64,000 nucleotides of DNA from Candidatus Woesearchaeota archaeon (GTDB taxonomy: Archaea > Nanobdellota > Nanobdellia > Woesearchaeales > DSVV01). Below the pieces are notes generated by a model. The model saw only the letters and a program-made list of their open reading frames with translations, made no database searches and was not told where the DNA came from. The DNA lies in assembly GCA_018661705.1 (NCBI GenBank), contig JABJHR010000011.1, positions 62,001-126,000 of the forward strand, written 5' to 3'. This document shows positions 45,461 to 53,810 of the stretch, piece after piece; the first letter of the stretch is position 1; each line of letters starts with the position of its first letter. Both the position numbers and the translations under genes were made by a program.

Positions 45461-46408
45461 TTACAATTTAACCCATTTAAAATATTTTTGAATGTTAGTA
45501 CGGTCTTCTTGAGTTACAGGGCCAGTATGATGCATTTTAGCGATGGTTAAAGCAGCAGCATAATGAAGAGCTTCTTGCGGCATTATACCTTTTAAACGTT
45601 GAGATAAATAAGCAGAAAAACAAGTATCACCTCTGCCGGTTCTTCCAATGGCCTTAGCTGGGAAAAATCTTGCATAATAATGATGATTCTTGAAAGAATA
45701 ATATGAAATTACACCACCCTTATGTGTTAAAATAACTTCTTTAGGACCTAATTCTGCAAGTTGTTTTGTTGCACTAACTAAATCTGAAAAAGAATAAAAT
45801 GGCTTACCCTCATTAACCAAAAATTCCGCTTCCTTTTTATCAACTTTAAGATAATCAACACCTTGAAAAAAAGTTGAGGGATTAGGAATTGGTTTGTAAC
45901 TTAATTCACCATCACCATTTGCTGTTCTTAAAAAGCCTTGTATGTCAATTGCAACTAATGAATCAAAACGGTGAGCTTTTTTTTTAATTTCTTCAACCAT
46001 TTCAAAAGGAATATCATCCCTAACTAAACTCCCCAAATGATAAATCCTAGGAATAATTGATTTGGGAAGATCTAAAATAGAAAAATGATTGCCGGGCTCT
46101 AACAAAGAAGTAACTCTTTGATCAAGATCTTTCTTATCAACATAATCATTAGTAAATATTGCAGTTGTGCCTGAAGAATTTCCAAATAATCTACAACCTT
46201 GTTTTGCAATTTCTCTAGCATAAGAAGTTAAGATTTTAATGCGACCGTTAAACTTTGTAACCATACCTACAGAAATACCTGATAATAATGCTGCAGAAGG
46301 AGAATAATAAACAACACCGCCAGGAGAATATTCTGTTGTATCTTCTTTTTTTGATTCATCTAAACAGAGATGACCAACAAGAAGTAAATCTAAATTATGA
46401 ATAACCAT
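45461..46408 (-). CDS. PfkB-family sugar/nucleoside kinase
   Basis: 315 residues from the ATG ending at 46408, which lies about 27 nt from a TATA box; an upstream ATG would lie at or before the transcript start. GRTGRGDTCFSAYL near the C-terminus is the PfkB anion-hole motif with the catalytic Asp. LLLVGHLCLDE opens the Rossmann-like core. Substrates in the family include ribose, adenosine, cytidine and fructose phosphates, and none can be chosen from the sequence. The gene appears monocistronic. Confidence 0.9.
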   Translation of the reverse strand: MVIHNLDLLLVGHLCLDESKKEDTTEYSPGGVVYYSPSAALLSGISVGMVTKFNGRIKILTSYAREIAKQGCRLFGNSSGTTAIFTNDYVDKKDLDQRVTSLLEPGNHFSILDLPKSIIPRIYHLGSLVRDDIPFEMVEEIKKKAHRFDSLVAIDIQGFLRTANGDGELSYKPIPNPSTFFQGVDYLKVDKKEAEFLVNEGKPFYSFSDLVSATKQLAELGPKEVILTHKGGVISYYSFKNHHYYARFFPAKAIGRTGRGDTCFSAYLSQRLKGIMPQEALHYAAALTIAKMHHTGPVTQEDRTNIQKYFKWVKL

Positions 46409-46430
46409 TACCAAAAATAAGTAGTACATA

Positions 46431-46439
46431 GTATATAAA
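46431..46439 (-). promoter_or_regulatory. TATA box of the PfkB kinase
   Basis: TTTATATAC on the minus strand, about 27 nt before the ATG ending at 46408. It supports the shorter, leaderless start. Confidence 0.5.
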
Positions 46440-46441
46440 GA

Positions 46442-47113
46442 TTATTGTAATAAAGAAATATCAATTATCTTTTTAGGTGATTTTTCTTGATCATCATAGC
46501 TTATCCTAGGACAAGCTGTGTTTACATAACAATCTATGAAAGGGAAATTTTCTAATTGAGTAAAATCTAATGTATCGAAGATAAAAAAATAATATTTTTT
46601 ATTTGGAAATTTCTTTTCAAGCTTTTTTGCAGCCTTCATATTGTGCTGGCCAGACTTAGTAGTTATTAATACACCAATTTCCTTGCTAGTATGGAATTTA
46701 ACTAAAGCTGCCTTTTGTTGCTGCTGCATTTTCTTTGTTTGTTGGTCTGTTATCTCTGAAACTTTCTTTGTAAATGGATTAAATGCTAAAACAGATTTAT
46801 TATTACTAATTTTTAATGCTATAGGATGAAATAAACCATCTCCGAGATATAAGAAAACATCTACACCTGCTTTTATTTTTGATTCAAGAATTGAACAACC
46901 CAAAAGCTGAGCCTTATACTGGCAATGTTTAGTTTGAATAAGCTGAACTTTGATATTAGCTTTTTCTAATTGCTTTTTTATTTTTGGAATTGAATCTAAG
47001 AATTGAACTGTTGTAAATAATGCCAATGTTTTGTATTTTTTTAGTTTGGTAATAACATTAGCTGGAAGAGTGAAATTCTTATTATGTCTTGCTTCAAGGA
47101 ATATTGTTTTCAT
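46442..47113 (-). CDS. Dph2-like protein lacking the first domain (diphthamide synthesis family)
   Basis: 223 residues from the ATG ending at 47113, with TTTTATAAAT about 28 nt upstream. The chain matches the second and third Dph1/Dph2 domains: HCQYKAQLLGCSIL and VFLYLGDGLFHPIALKISNN, then KSGQHNMKAAKKLEKKFPNK and NTACPRISYDD. These contain two of the three cysteines that hold the radical-SAM [4Fe-4S] cluster. The N-terminal domain with the first cysteine, present in ~330-residue archaeal Dph2, is missing. It would modify EF-2 histidine if active. A separate N-terminal partner or loss of function is possible. Confidence 0.8.
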   Translation of the reverse strand: MKTIFLEARHNKNFTLPANVITKLKKYKTLALFTTVQFLDSIPKIKKQLEKANIKVQLIQTKHCQYKAQLLGCSILESKIKAGVDVFLYLGDGLFHPIALKISNNKSVLAFNPFTKKVSEITDQQTKKMQQQQKAALVKFHTSKEIGVLITTKSGQHNMKAAKKLEKKFPNKKYYFFIFDTLDFTQLENFPFIDCYVNTACPRISYDDQEKSPKKIIDISLLQ

Positions 47114-47141
47114 TGTTTGTGGAAAAAGGGGCTTGAATTTA

Positions 47142-47270
47142 TAAAATTTTAGAAAAATCCAGCCAACCATGGCAGCTGACGGCCAAGTTGCAAGCAACTT
47201 GTCCTGTTCGGCATCCCGAAGGGAGCAACCCCTGCCTCACCAGCGCCATGGCTGGATTTTTCAAGTTTTA
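47142..47270. repeat. Structured intergenic element C (class 1)
   Basis: Outer arms AAAAATCCAGCC(AAC)CATGGC and GCCATGGCTGGATTTTT enclose GGCAGCTGACGG. A CAAGTTGC-AA-GCAACTTG hairpin, GTCCTGTTCGGC, a CCCGAAGGG hairpin and CTGCCTCACCAGCGCC follow. The order is the same as in element B, although individual stems differ, with compensating changes. Its right arm includes the stop codon of the Lrp gene. Confidence 0.7.
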
Positions 47271-48262
47271 ATTTTCTTATTATTATCTAGCTCTAACATA
47301 TTTTTAAAACCAGGAGTCCACTCATCTGTAATCATCAAAACAGAATCAATTGTTCTAATGACATAAGGGAATTCTTTCTTAAGATTCTCAATAATTTCAT
47401 AATATTCTTGATAACTACCGACCACTAATTCAGGTTCAAGTTGCCAGATATTTCGTATAAAATAATGAACATTTGGAAGTCTTGAAATATATTCTAATAA
47501 TTTTAATTCATCTTCTTTTGTGTAACGATCTAATTTAATAATCGCTTTATATAATTCTAATCCTAATTTATTTAGATTGATTCCAATCCTATATTGTATG
47601 ATAATTCCTTTTTGTTCTAATCTTTTTAATTTTCCCCTTACAATTGTTGGAGTTGTATTAACTTTTTTAGCAAGTTCGTTTATTGGAATTCTGGCATCAT
47701 TTACTATGTTACCTAAAATTGAAAAATCAAGTTCATCTAATTCATTATTTACAATTTCACCAGCAAACATTACAGGAGAAACAATTTCATTAGTAAAATA
47801 CATTTTACTGTATTGTTTTACATCTACTAAGATATCTCCTGCTTCTTCTACAATTATTTTGCTAAATTTTGAGAGTAATTCATTTTTCATTTCATAAAAA
47901 CCATGATCATTCTTACAAAAAACACCAAATATTAAATCCCAGCTTCCTGAAAACTCGCCCATCCAATAAACAAGACCAGAAGATTTGAGAAAAGTAAATA
48001 ATTTTTTCTTTTCTTGAGGAATATTTCTTAATTTAAGGTAAATCTTGTATAGTTTATATCCAATTTTGTGTGGATTAAAAGCAGCATTAAAACTTGTGAT
48101 TATTCCTTTTTTTACTAGTTGATTAATTCTATATTCAACAGCTTGCCTTGACTTCATTACAATTTTAGCTAATCTTGTGCTTGGAATTCTACAATTCTTA
48201 TCTAGTTCTGCTAATATTTTCCTATCTGTCTTATCTAGCTTAATTTTAGTTATTTCAACCAT
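47261..48262 (-). CDS. Double Lrp/AsnC-type regulator (two HTH-ligand modules)
   Basis: 333 residues with two complete Lrp units in tandem. The first HTH is KLDKTDRKILAELDKNCRIP and the second LDELDFSILGNIVNDARIPI, each followed by an alpha/beta ligand or dimerisation domain. A fused pair would act as an internal dimer on one operator. TATA and ribosome-site evidence is weak. The gene is divergent from the radical SAM gene, whose expression it might control. Confidence 0.88.
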   Translation of the reverse strand: MVEITKIKLDKTDRKILAELDKNCRIPSTRLAKIVMKSRQAVEYRINQLVKKGIITSFNAAFNPHKIGYKLYKIYLKLRNIPQEKKKLFTFLKSSGLVYWMGEFSGSWDLIFGVFCKNDHGFYEMKNELLSKFSKIIVEEAGDILVDVKQYSKMYFTNEIVSPVMFAGEIVNNELDELDFSILGNIVNDARIPINELAKKVNTTPTIVRGKLKRLEQKGIIIQYRIGINLNKLGLELYKAIIKLDRYTKEDELKLLEYISRLPNVHYFIRNIWQLEPELVVGSYQEYYEIIENLKKEFPYVIRTIDSVLMITDEWTPGFKNMLELDNNKKIKT

Positions 48263-48398
48263 ATTTGAGCATTAATTATCTAATATATTTAAATTTTATC
48301 ATTTATGCTCAAAAACCAATAGAAAGGTTGATATAATGTAGACCCCTAAGAAGTAGTAACATAAACAAAGAGTTAATCAAAAAACGGGGGTTGAAAAA

Positions 48399-49697
48399 AT
48401 GTCAAAAGAAAAATTAGAGAAAAAGTTGCCAGTTGTATTTAAAGATAAAGTAGCAGAAGGATGGAAAAATTCTGTTCAAGGATGGTATGTTGAAAATGCA
48501 ACCCCTGGGTTGTACATGTTAGATATTGAACATATTCCAGACACAATAGTAGAAGAACATAACAAAGAAGAAAGTGAAGAAAACGTTGCTTCTAGATATA
48601 GAAAGGATTTATGTCCACATAAATGTTCTTTTTGTTTTAATGAACAAAACGAAGTATATGCTCAAGAAAAAGCAGAAGTAGATGGAAGTACAAAAACAAA
48701 CAAAATGATGACACTTGAAGATACAATGAGCATAATTGATCAAGCAATTGAAATTGCAGAAGAAGAAGGTCATGATTTTGAGTGTGTAAAATTTTTAGGA
48801 CCAGGAGAATTAACAATTAACACACAGTTGTTTGAAATTATTGAAGCTTATGCAGAAAGAGGAATAGACATTGGTATTTTTACTAAAGGAGCTGTTTTTG
48901 GAAGTGATGAACTTGCACAAAAACATCATGGAATGACTGCAAAAGAATTAGTTGATAAGATTGCTAGTTATAGTAATGTCTCTTTGATTTTTTCATTTCA
49001 ATCTTTTGATGATAAAAAACAAGATGAAATAGTAACAACAACAGATGAAGAAGGAATAAAAGGAGTACAAAATTACTCAGCAATAAGAGAAACAGCAATT
49101 GAAAATTTATTTGCTTCAGAATTTTATCAAAATGGTATAACAGAAAGAGTTTGTATGATTAACGCACCAATTATGCCTGAAAACATTGATGAATCCTTTG
49201 AAATTTACAAGTTTTTCATAGAAAGAGGAACACAAGTAGTTATGACACCATCAATGGTTAGTGGAAAAGGTTGTGGACAAGTAGAAAAACAAAAATTAAT
49301 TGAAAAAGAATGGCATGACAAACTTGTAGAGCTTTATGCAAAGATCTATACATACAACGTTGAGATGGGAATACAAACAGATGAACAAATAAGAACAGAA
49401 GGTATTGCATCTTATGTTGGAGCTGCACCTTGCAACCAAGCATCGGTAGGATTGTATATTAGAGCAAACGGTCTCGTACAAATGTGTCCAGGAAGGTTTG
49501 ATGAAGAAACTGTTTATGCAAACGTCCAAGATGTTCCACTAAAAGAAATTTGGGAAAAATCACCTAACAGACAACGAGGAATAGATGACCCACAAAACTT
49601 AGTGAACAACAAGTGCCCAGCAAAAGATGGTAGAGCATTCCCAACTGACTTTTACGAAAGAGTAATGGAAAGATATGAGGAATTGAAACAGCAATAA
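48399..49697 (+). CDS. Radical SAM protein with SPASM-type C-terminus
   Basis: 432 residues. CPHKCSFCF is the CxxxCxxC [4Fe-4S]/AdoMet motif, preceded by a ~75-residue N-terminal region that includes YVENATPGLYMLDIEHIPDT. The C-terminus has CNQASVGLYIRANGLVQMCPG and KCPAKDG, cysteines typical of a SPASM auxiliary-cluster domain, as in peptide- or protein-modifying radical SAM enzymes. A GGGGGTTGA site precedes the ATG. No obvious precursor peptide or partner lies beside it, so the substrate is unknown. Confidence 0.92.
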   Translation: MSKEKLEKKLPVVFKDKVAEGWKNSVQGWYVENATPGLYMLDIEHIPDTIVEEHNKEESEENVASRYRKDLCPHKCSFCFNEQNEVYAQEKAEVDGSTKTNKMMTLEDTMSIIDQAIEIAEEEGHDFECVKFLGPGELTINTQLFEIIEAYAERGIDIGIFTKGAVFGSDELAQKHHGMTAKELVDKIASYSNVSLIFSFQSFDDKKQDEIVTTTDEEGIKGVQNYSAIRETAIENLFASEFYQNGITERVCMINAPIMPENIDESFEIYKFFIERGTQVVMTPSMVSGKGCGQVEKQKLIEKEWHDKLVELYAKIYTYNVEMGIQTDEQIRTEGIASYVGAAPCNQASVGLYIRANGLVQMCPGRFDEETVYANVQDVPLKEIWEKSPNRQRGIDDPQNLVNNKCPAKDGRAFPTDFYERVMERYEELKQQ

Positions 49698-49726
49698 ATA
49701 GAAAACTTTTTTTGTTTTTTCTTATT

Positions 49727-50191
49727 TTAGTTCAATCTCATCAAAAAATAATTCAACACAGTTGCGAAACTAACCCATAGCAAATAAGGTATCATTAATA
49801 ATGAGGCTGGCTTTGAAACACCATAAAATAAAACCATTGTTACAATTATCATAACCCATAATAAAATAATGTTTATGAAACCCAATAGAGGATTTTGTAA
49901 TCCAAAAAAAGATAATGACCATAACATGTTTAACACTAATTGGATACCAAACACCAATAACAAATATTCTTTACCTACAAAACCATCTCTAATTACCAAA
50001 TATAAAGAAATCCCCATCAAGGCATATAAAGTAATCCAAACAGGACCAAAAAGCCATGAAGGCGGATTAAATGATGGTTTTATTAACGTTACATACCATG
50101 TTGAAACAGATTTAGAAGTAAATATAGAGCCAATTATGCCTGCAAACTGACAAATAATAATTGAGAGTACTAATTTAAGGATTTCTTTCAT
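49727..50191 (-). CDS. tspO: TspO/MBR family membrane protein (copy 1)
   Basis: 154 residues with five membrane helices. WYVTLIKPSFNPPSWLFGPV and a WITLYALMGISLYLV segment are the hallmark TspO sequences. TspO proteins bind porphyrins and are linked to oxidative and light stress. A second copy lies at 53189-53659 with the same core motifs and about half identical residues by eye. Confidence 0.93.
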   Translation of the reverse strand: MKEILKLVLSIIICQFAGIIGSIFTSKSVSTWYVTLIKPSFNPPSWLFGPVWITLYALMGISLYLVIRDGFVGKEYLLLVFGIQLVLNMLWSLSFFGLQNPLLGFINIILLWVMIIVTMVLFYGVSKPASLLMIPYLLWVSFATVLNYFLMRLN

Positions 50192-50265
50192 ATTACTTTT
50201 GTAGTTTAATTCATATATAAATCTTTTCAGTATATTTTATAAATCTAAAAGAAAAATACCTTAAT

Positions 50266-50952
50266 ATGTCACACGAAGAAATACTAAAAGAAGCATTAGA
50301 AGAACATGAAGATCATAAACCTAAGTCCACTATAAGTAAAGTATTGTTGAGTTTGTTTTTAGTGCTTTTGATGGTAATGTTTATTGTACCTATTTATTCT
50401 ATTAAGTTTGATCCAATGCCTAAAAACATTCCAACATTAGCAGATGTCGTTACAGAATTTAAAGAAGTGAATAATTCTATTGTGATTGGTTCTAAGCAGG
50501 ATTATTATAAATTATTAAATCCAAGTAATTCACTTGTAAAACAAATTGCAGTTAAAATTGCAACTGAAAGTTGTGATAGTTTAACTGGCAGAGGAAAACT
50601 GTGCCAAGCAAAAGCAATTTATTATTTTGTTAGAGACAATATCAAATATGTTTCTGATCCTGTACGAGACGAATATGTTGAAACAGCTGAAGAAGTTTTA
50701 ATTACTGGAGGAAGTGACTGTGATGGAATGGCTATTTTATTAGCTAATTTAGAAAGTGCAATTGGTTTGCCAACTAAATTTGCTTTTGTGCCAGGACATG
50801 TTTTTATTTGGGTTTACCTAGAAGATGCACCTAAGAAATATTATACAGACAAGAAAAACAATTATGGGTGGATTGCACTAGATGCCACCTGTAAACATTG
50901 TAAATTTGGAGAGATACCTAGTGATAATAAAGGAAAAGAAGTAATTGTTTAA
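50266..50952 (+). CDS. Membrane-anchored transglutaminase-like protein
   Basis: 228 residues. One membrane helix (VLLSLFLVLLMVMFIVPIYS) precedes an exported transglutaminase-like domain. The Cys is in GGSDCDGMAILLANL, the His in FVPGHVFIWVYL and the Asp in WIALDATCKHC, so a complete Cys-His-Asp triad is visible. It may cleave or cross-link peptides outside the membrane. TTTATAAAT about 30 nt before the ATG suggests a leaderless transcript. Confidence 0.85.
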   Translation: MSHEEILKEALEEHEDHKPKSTISKVLLSLFLVLLMVMFIVPIYSIKFDPMPKNIPTLADVVTEFKEVNNSIVIGSKQDYYKLLNPSNSLVKQIAVKIATESCDSLTGRGKLCQAKAIYYFVRDNIKYVSDPVRDEYVETAEEVLITGGSDCDGMAILLANLESAIGLPTKFAFVPGHVFIWVYLEDAPKKYYTDKKNNYGWIALDATCKHCKFGEIPSDNKGKEVIV

Positions 50953-50976
50953 TCTAATTGGCTTTTTATTTCTTTG

Positions 50977-51540
50977 CTATTTTCCAAAAACATCTTTATT
51001 GCCAACTTTTGCTTTCTCAACTGTTAACTTAATCCTCTTAGCTCTGGTTTCTTCACGTTTCCCACGTAAGATCCATCTATAAAACATCTTTTTGAGAGAA
51101 GCAGAGTACTTTTCAAAATTATCTTTTGCTTTTTTATTTTTATTCAGAGCTGTTTTCAACTCTAAAGGCATAGTTGGATTTTTTGGTATCCCGTGATCAT
51201 GTGTTGGTTTTTTTAAACCTTCTTTATAATATTTTAAACCTCGAGGCATCATCTTTTTTTCTTTTATTAAGTCTTTTGCATAACCAATGGTATTATTACT
51301 CCATTTACTATTCTTATTCCTCTTTGTAAAAGTCCTGATATACCTATCTTCATCTAATTTCTTGATAGTTGTATCTATCCAACCAAAACAAATTGCTTCT
51401 TCCATCAATTCTTTATGAGAAGCAGAAGGTTTTCCAGTATGCTTTTTGTAAACTATAACAGAAACCTTATCTTCTTTATCATGATTCCTCACTAACCACT
51501 TTCTAAAATCATCCCTCTCGAATGCAGTTATTGTCTTCAT
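50977..51540 (-). CDS. YdeI/OmpD-associated family protein
   Basis: 187 residues from the ATG ending at 51540, which has GGTGATATT at good spacing; the frame extends nine codons upstream. The family pattern is seen in FRKWLVRNHDKEDKVSVIVY, EAICFGWIDTTIKKLDEDRY and FTKRNKNSKWSNNT. The basic C-terminus ends in KRIKLTVEKAKVG. Members are small cytosolic proteins reported in stress or bacteriocin tolerance, with no established reaction. It is common in bacteria and probably transferred here. Confidence 0.87.
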   Translation of the reverse strand: MKTITAFERDDFRKWLVRNHDKEDKVSVIVYKKHTGKPSASHKELMEEAICFGWIDTTIKKLDEDRYIRTFTKRNKNSKWSNNTIGYAKDLIKEKKMMPRGLKYYKEGLKKPTHDHGIPKNPTMPLELKTALNKNKKAKDNFEKYSASLKKMFYRWILRGKREETRAKRIKLTVEKAKVGNKDVFGK

Positions 51541-51590
51541 AATATCACCATTAATCTTTGATATCATTTAAACCTTATGATTTTTGTCCA

Positions 51591-52007
51591 TTATACCAAT
51601 AAATTTAGGAAAAAAACTTTACTTCTTTTCTTACTATAATATCTATAATAATTGGGCTTTAAACAAATCTTTTCACGAATCCTTTCTTTAATAATAATAA
51701 AATCTTTATTGTTTGGTTTCCAATCATTTCTTAGTTTCTTATTGAATTCACCTAAATTTATATTTTTGTTAGATATAAAATTTCTTTTACTCATTTCTTT
51801 TTTCAATAATTCATGTCTTTTCTTCAAATACAAAAGCTTATTCTTAAAAAACTTAATATGGCCCCTACCTAAACAATATTCCTCGGGTATGTCTTTTTCA
51901 ATAGGATATTTACGAACGTAACCAAGAAGCATAAGAATCTCATTATATTCAGCAATAAGATGCTGATCTGCTAATTTTTTTGGATTAATCAAATTAATTC
52001 TAACCAT
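51591..52007 (-). CDS. Pyrimidine-dimer DNA glycosylase (T4 endonuclease V type)
   Basis: 138 residues from the ATG ending at 52007, placed about 30 nt from the TATA-like CTTTATATATTTA. It matches T4 DenV along its length: RINLINPKKLADQHLIAEYN, then E23 (catalytic Glu), LGRGHIKFF, LKKRHELLKKEM and a C-terminal KPNYYRYYSKK. DenV excises UV dimers using the alpha-amino group of residue 2 (Thr in T4). Here residue 2 is Val, which still permits Met removal. R22 of T4 is Asn. Phage or bacterial origin is likely. Confidence 0.88.
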   Translation of the reverse strand: MVRINLINPKKLADQHLIAEYNEILMLLGYVRKYPIEKDIPEEYCLGRGHIKFFKNKLLYLKKRHELLKKEMSKRNFISNKNINLGEFNKKLRNDWKPNNKDFIIIKERIREKICLKPNYYRYYSKKRSKVFFLNLLV

Positions 52008-52059
52008 CAGCTTGATAAATAAGAATAAATATATAAAGTTTAACATTATATAAAATAAC

Positions 52060-52818
52060 ATGTTAAACATATTCCATTATCTATTAATTGCTTTAGGAAT
52101 CAATATTCTAATGTTTATTCCTGCATTTAAATATAAAACCGATAAATTAACTGATTTGAGTTATGCCTTAACTTTTATTATCCTAATTATTTTAGCTTTA
52201 CTATTGAAACAATTAACTATCACAAAATTAATTTTAACTTTAATGATTCTTGCTTGGGGATTACGTTTAGGAATATTCCTTTTTATTAGAATAAGAAAGA
52301 TGAAAAAAGATAAACGTTTTGATGGAATGCGTGAATCATTCTTTAGATTCCTAAAGTTCTGGACTCTTCAGGGTTTAGCTGTTTGGGTTATTTTAATTCC
52401 AGCATTATTTTTCATAAATTCAAATATAAATAAAATCATTTGGCTTGGATTTTTTATTTGGGCAATAGGTTTAGTTATTGAATCAATAGCAGACCTCCAA
52501 AAGTATAGGTTTAAGCAAGATAAGAAAAATAAAGACAAATTTATTCAAGAAGGCATCTGGAAATATTCAAGACACCCAAATTATTTTGGTGAAATTCTTT
52601 GTTGGATAGGTGTTTATATTTTCGTTTTTACTTCATTAACCTCTTTTCAAAAAATAATTGGTCTCGTGAGTCCATTATTTATTATCATTTTACTTCTCTT
52701 TGTTACTGGCCTGCCAATGTTAGAAAAATATGCAGATAAAAAATGGGGAAAACAAAAAAATTACCAAGAGTATAAGAAAAAAACAAGCATTTTGATACCA
52801 TGGATACCAAAAAAATAA
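52060..52818 (+). CDS. DUF1295 integral membrane protein (steroid 5-alpha-reductase-like)
   Basis: 252 residues with about six or seven membrane helices. RFDGMRESFFRFLKFWTLQG and WKYSRHPNYFGEILCWIGVY are typical of the DUF1295/ICMT-like superfamily, where the second region binds an NADPH or AdoMet cofactor. The substrate is unknown but probably a lipid. It is divergent from the DNA glycosylase and overlaps the next gene by 19 nt. Confidence 0.9.
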   Translation: MLNIFHYLLIALGINILMFIPAFKYKTDKLTDLSYALTFIILIILALLLKQLTITKLILTLMILAWGLRLGIFLFIRIRKMKKDKRFDGMRESFFRFLKFWTLQGLAVWVILIPALFFINSNINKIIWLGFFIWAIGLVIESIADLQKYRFKQDKKNKDKFIQEGIWKYSRHPNYFGEILCWIGVYIFVFTSLTSFQKIIGLVSPLFIIILLLFVTGLPMLEKYADKKWGKQKNYQEYKKKTSILIPWIPKK

Positions 52819-53201
52819 AACAATACTTTGTAACTTTGTTGATTGTATTAGCAATAGATTTCACATGGATATTAGTTATTGCTAAATCATTTTATAATGA
52901 AGAATTGAGTGGCTTTGTTAGACCAGAAATTGTTCCAATCTGGTCAGCACTATTAGCATGGGCATTAATTCCTTTAGGTATTGTTTTGTTTGTCAATCAG
53001 GTATCAAAAAATAAAAAGCAAAGTATAATTTATGGGGCTTTTTTTGGTTTTATTTTGTATGGTGTTTATGATTTTACAAACTATGCAACTTTAGCTAATT
53101 TTACATTAAAAATGCTAGTTGTAGATGTTTTATGGGGAATATTTATATGTTCAATATCTTCATTACTACTAAGAATAATAGGTGAAAAATGGTTAAAATA
53201 A
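52800..53201 (+). CDS. DUF2177 integral membrane protein
   Basis: 133 residues with four membrane helices. AIDFTWILVIAKSFYNEELS, GAFFGFILYGVYDFTNYATL and VVDVLWGIFICSISS match the DUF2177 pattern. No reaction is known. It overlaps both neighbours (19 nt upstream, 13 nt downstream), so the three genes DUF1295-DUF2177-TspO are one operon. The same set occurs with photolyases in light-regulated bacterial clusters. Confidence 0.88.
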   Translation: MDTKKIKQYFVTLLIVLAIDFTWILVIAKSFYNEELSGFVRPEIVPIWSALLAWALIPLGIVLFVNQVSKNKKQSIIYGAFFGFILYGVYDFTNYATLANFTLKMLVVDVLWGIFICSISSLLLRIIGEKWLK

Positions 53202-53659
53202 ATTACTTTAAATTAATATTATCAATTGTAATTTGTCAACTAGCCGGCATAATAGGGTCATTTTTCACAGTTTCTTCAGTTTCAACATGGTTCTTAACAT
53301 TAAATAAACCATTTTTCAACCCACCCAGTTGGCTATTTGGACCAGTTTGGATAACACTCTATCTTTTAATGGGGATTTCTTTGTATTTAATCTGGAATAG
53401 TTATAATAAAAGTTCAAGATTAGCAATCAGTTTCTTTTCAATTCAATTAGTTTTGAATTCGTTGTGGTCAATTCTATTTTTTGGTTTAAAAAATCCTCTA
53501 TTGGCATTTATTGAAATCATTATACTCTGGATATTTATACTTCTAACAATAATATTTTCCCATAAGAAATCAAAAACTTCAGCTTATTTACTTATACCAT
53601 ATATTCTTTGGGTTACTTTTGCTGCAATACTTAATTTTTCAATTTTTTATTTGAATTAG
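53189..53659 (+). CDS. tspO: TspO/MBR family membrane protein (copy 2)
   Basis: 156 residues with five membrane helices. The core motifs WFLTLNKPFFNPPSWLFGPV and WITLYLLMGISLYLI match copy 1 at 49727-50191, and the first lines (LILSIVICQLAGIIGS) are almost the same, so the two arose by duplication. It is the last gene of the DUF1295-DUF2177-TspO operon. Confidence 0.93.
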   Translation: MVKINYFKLILSIVICQLAGIIGSFFTVSSVSTWFLTLNKPFFNPPSWLFGPVWITLYLLMGISLYLIWNSYNKSSRLAISFFSIQLVLNSLWSILFFGLKNPLLAFIEIIILWIFILLTIIFSHKKSKTSAYLLIPYILWVTFAAILNFSIFYLN

Positions 53660-53810
53660 GAATTAACCCTATGCTACGTATTTATTAACTCGCTTTGCTC
53701 GATATTAATTGGAAATCAAATACAACTCTAAAATTTTACCACATTAAGTATTGGAAAAAGTATTTAACAATGTATAAGGGTTAAAACAAGAAAAAGTAAA
53801 AACATAAAAC

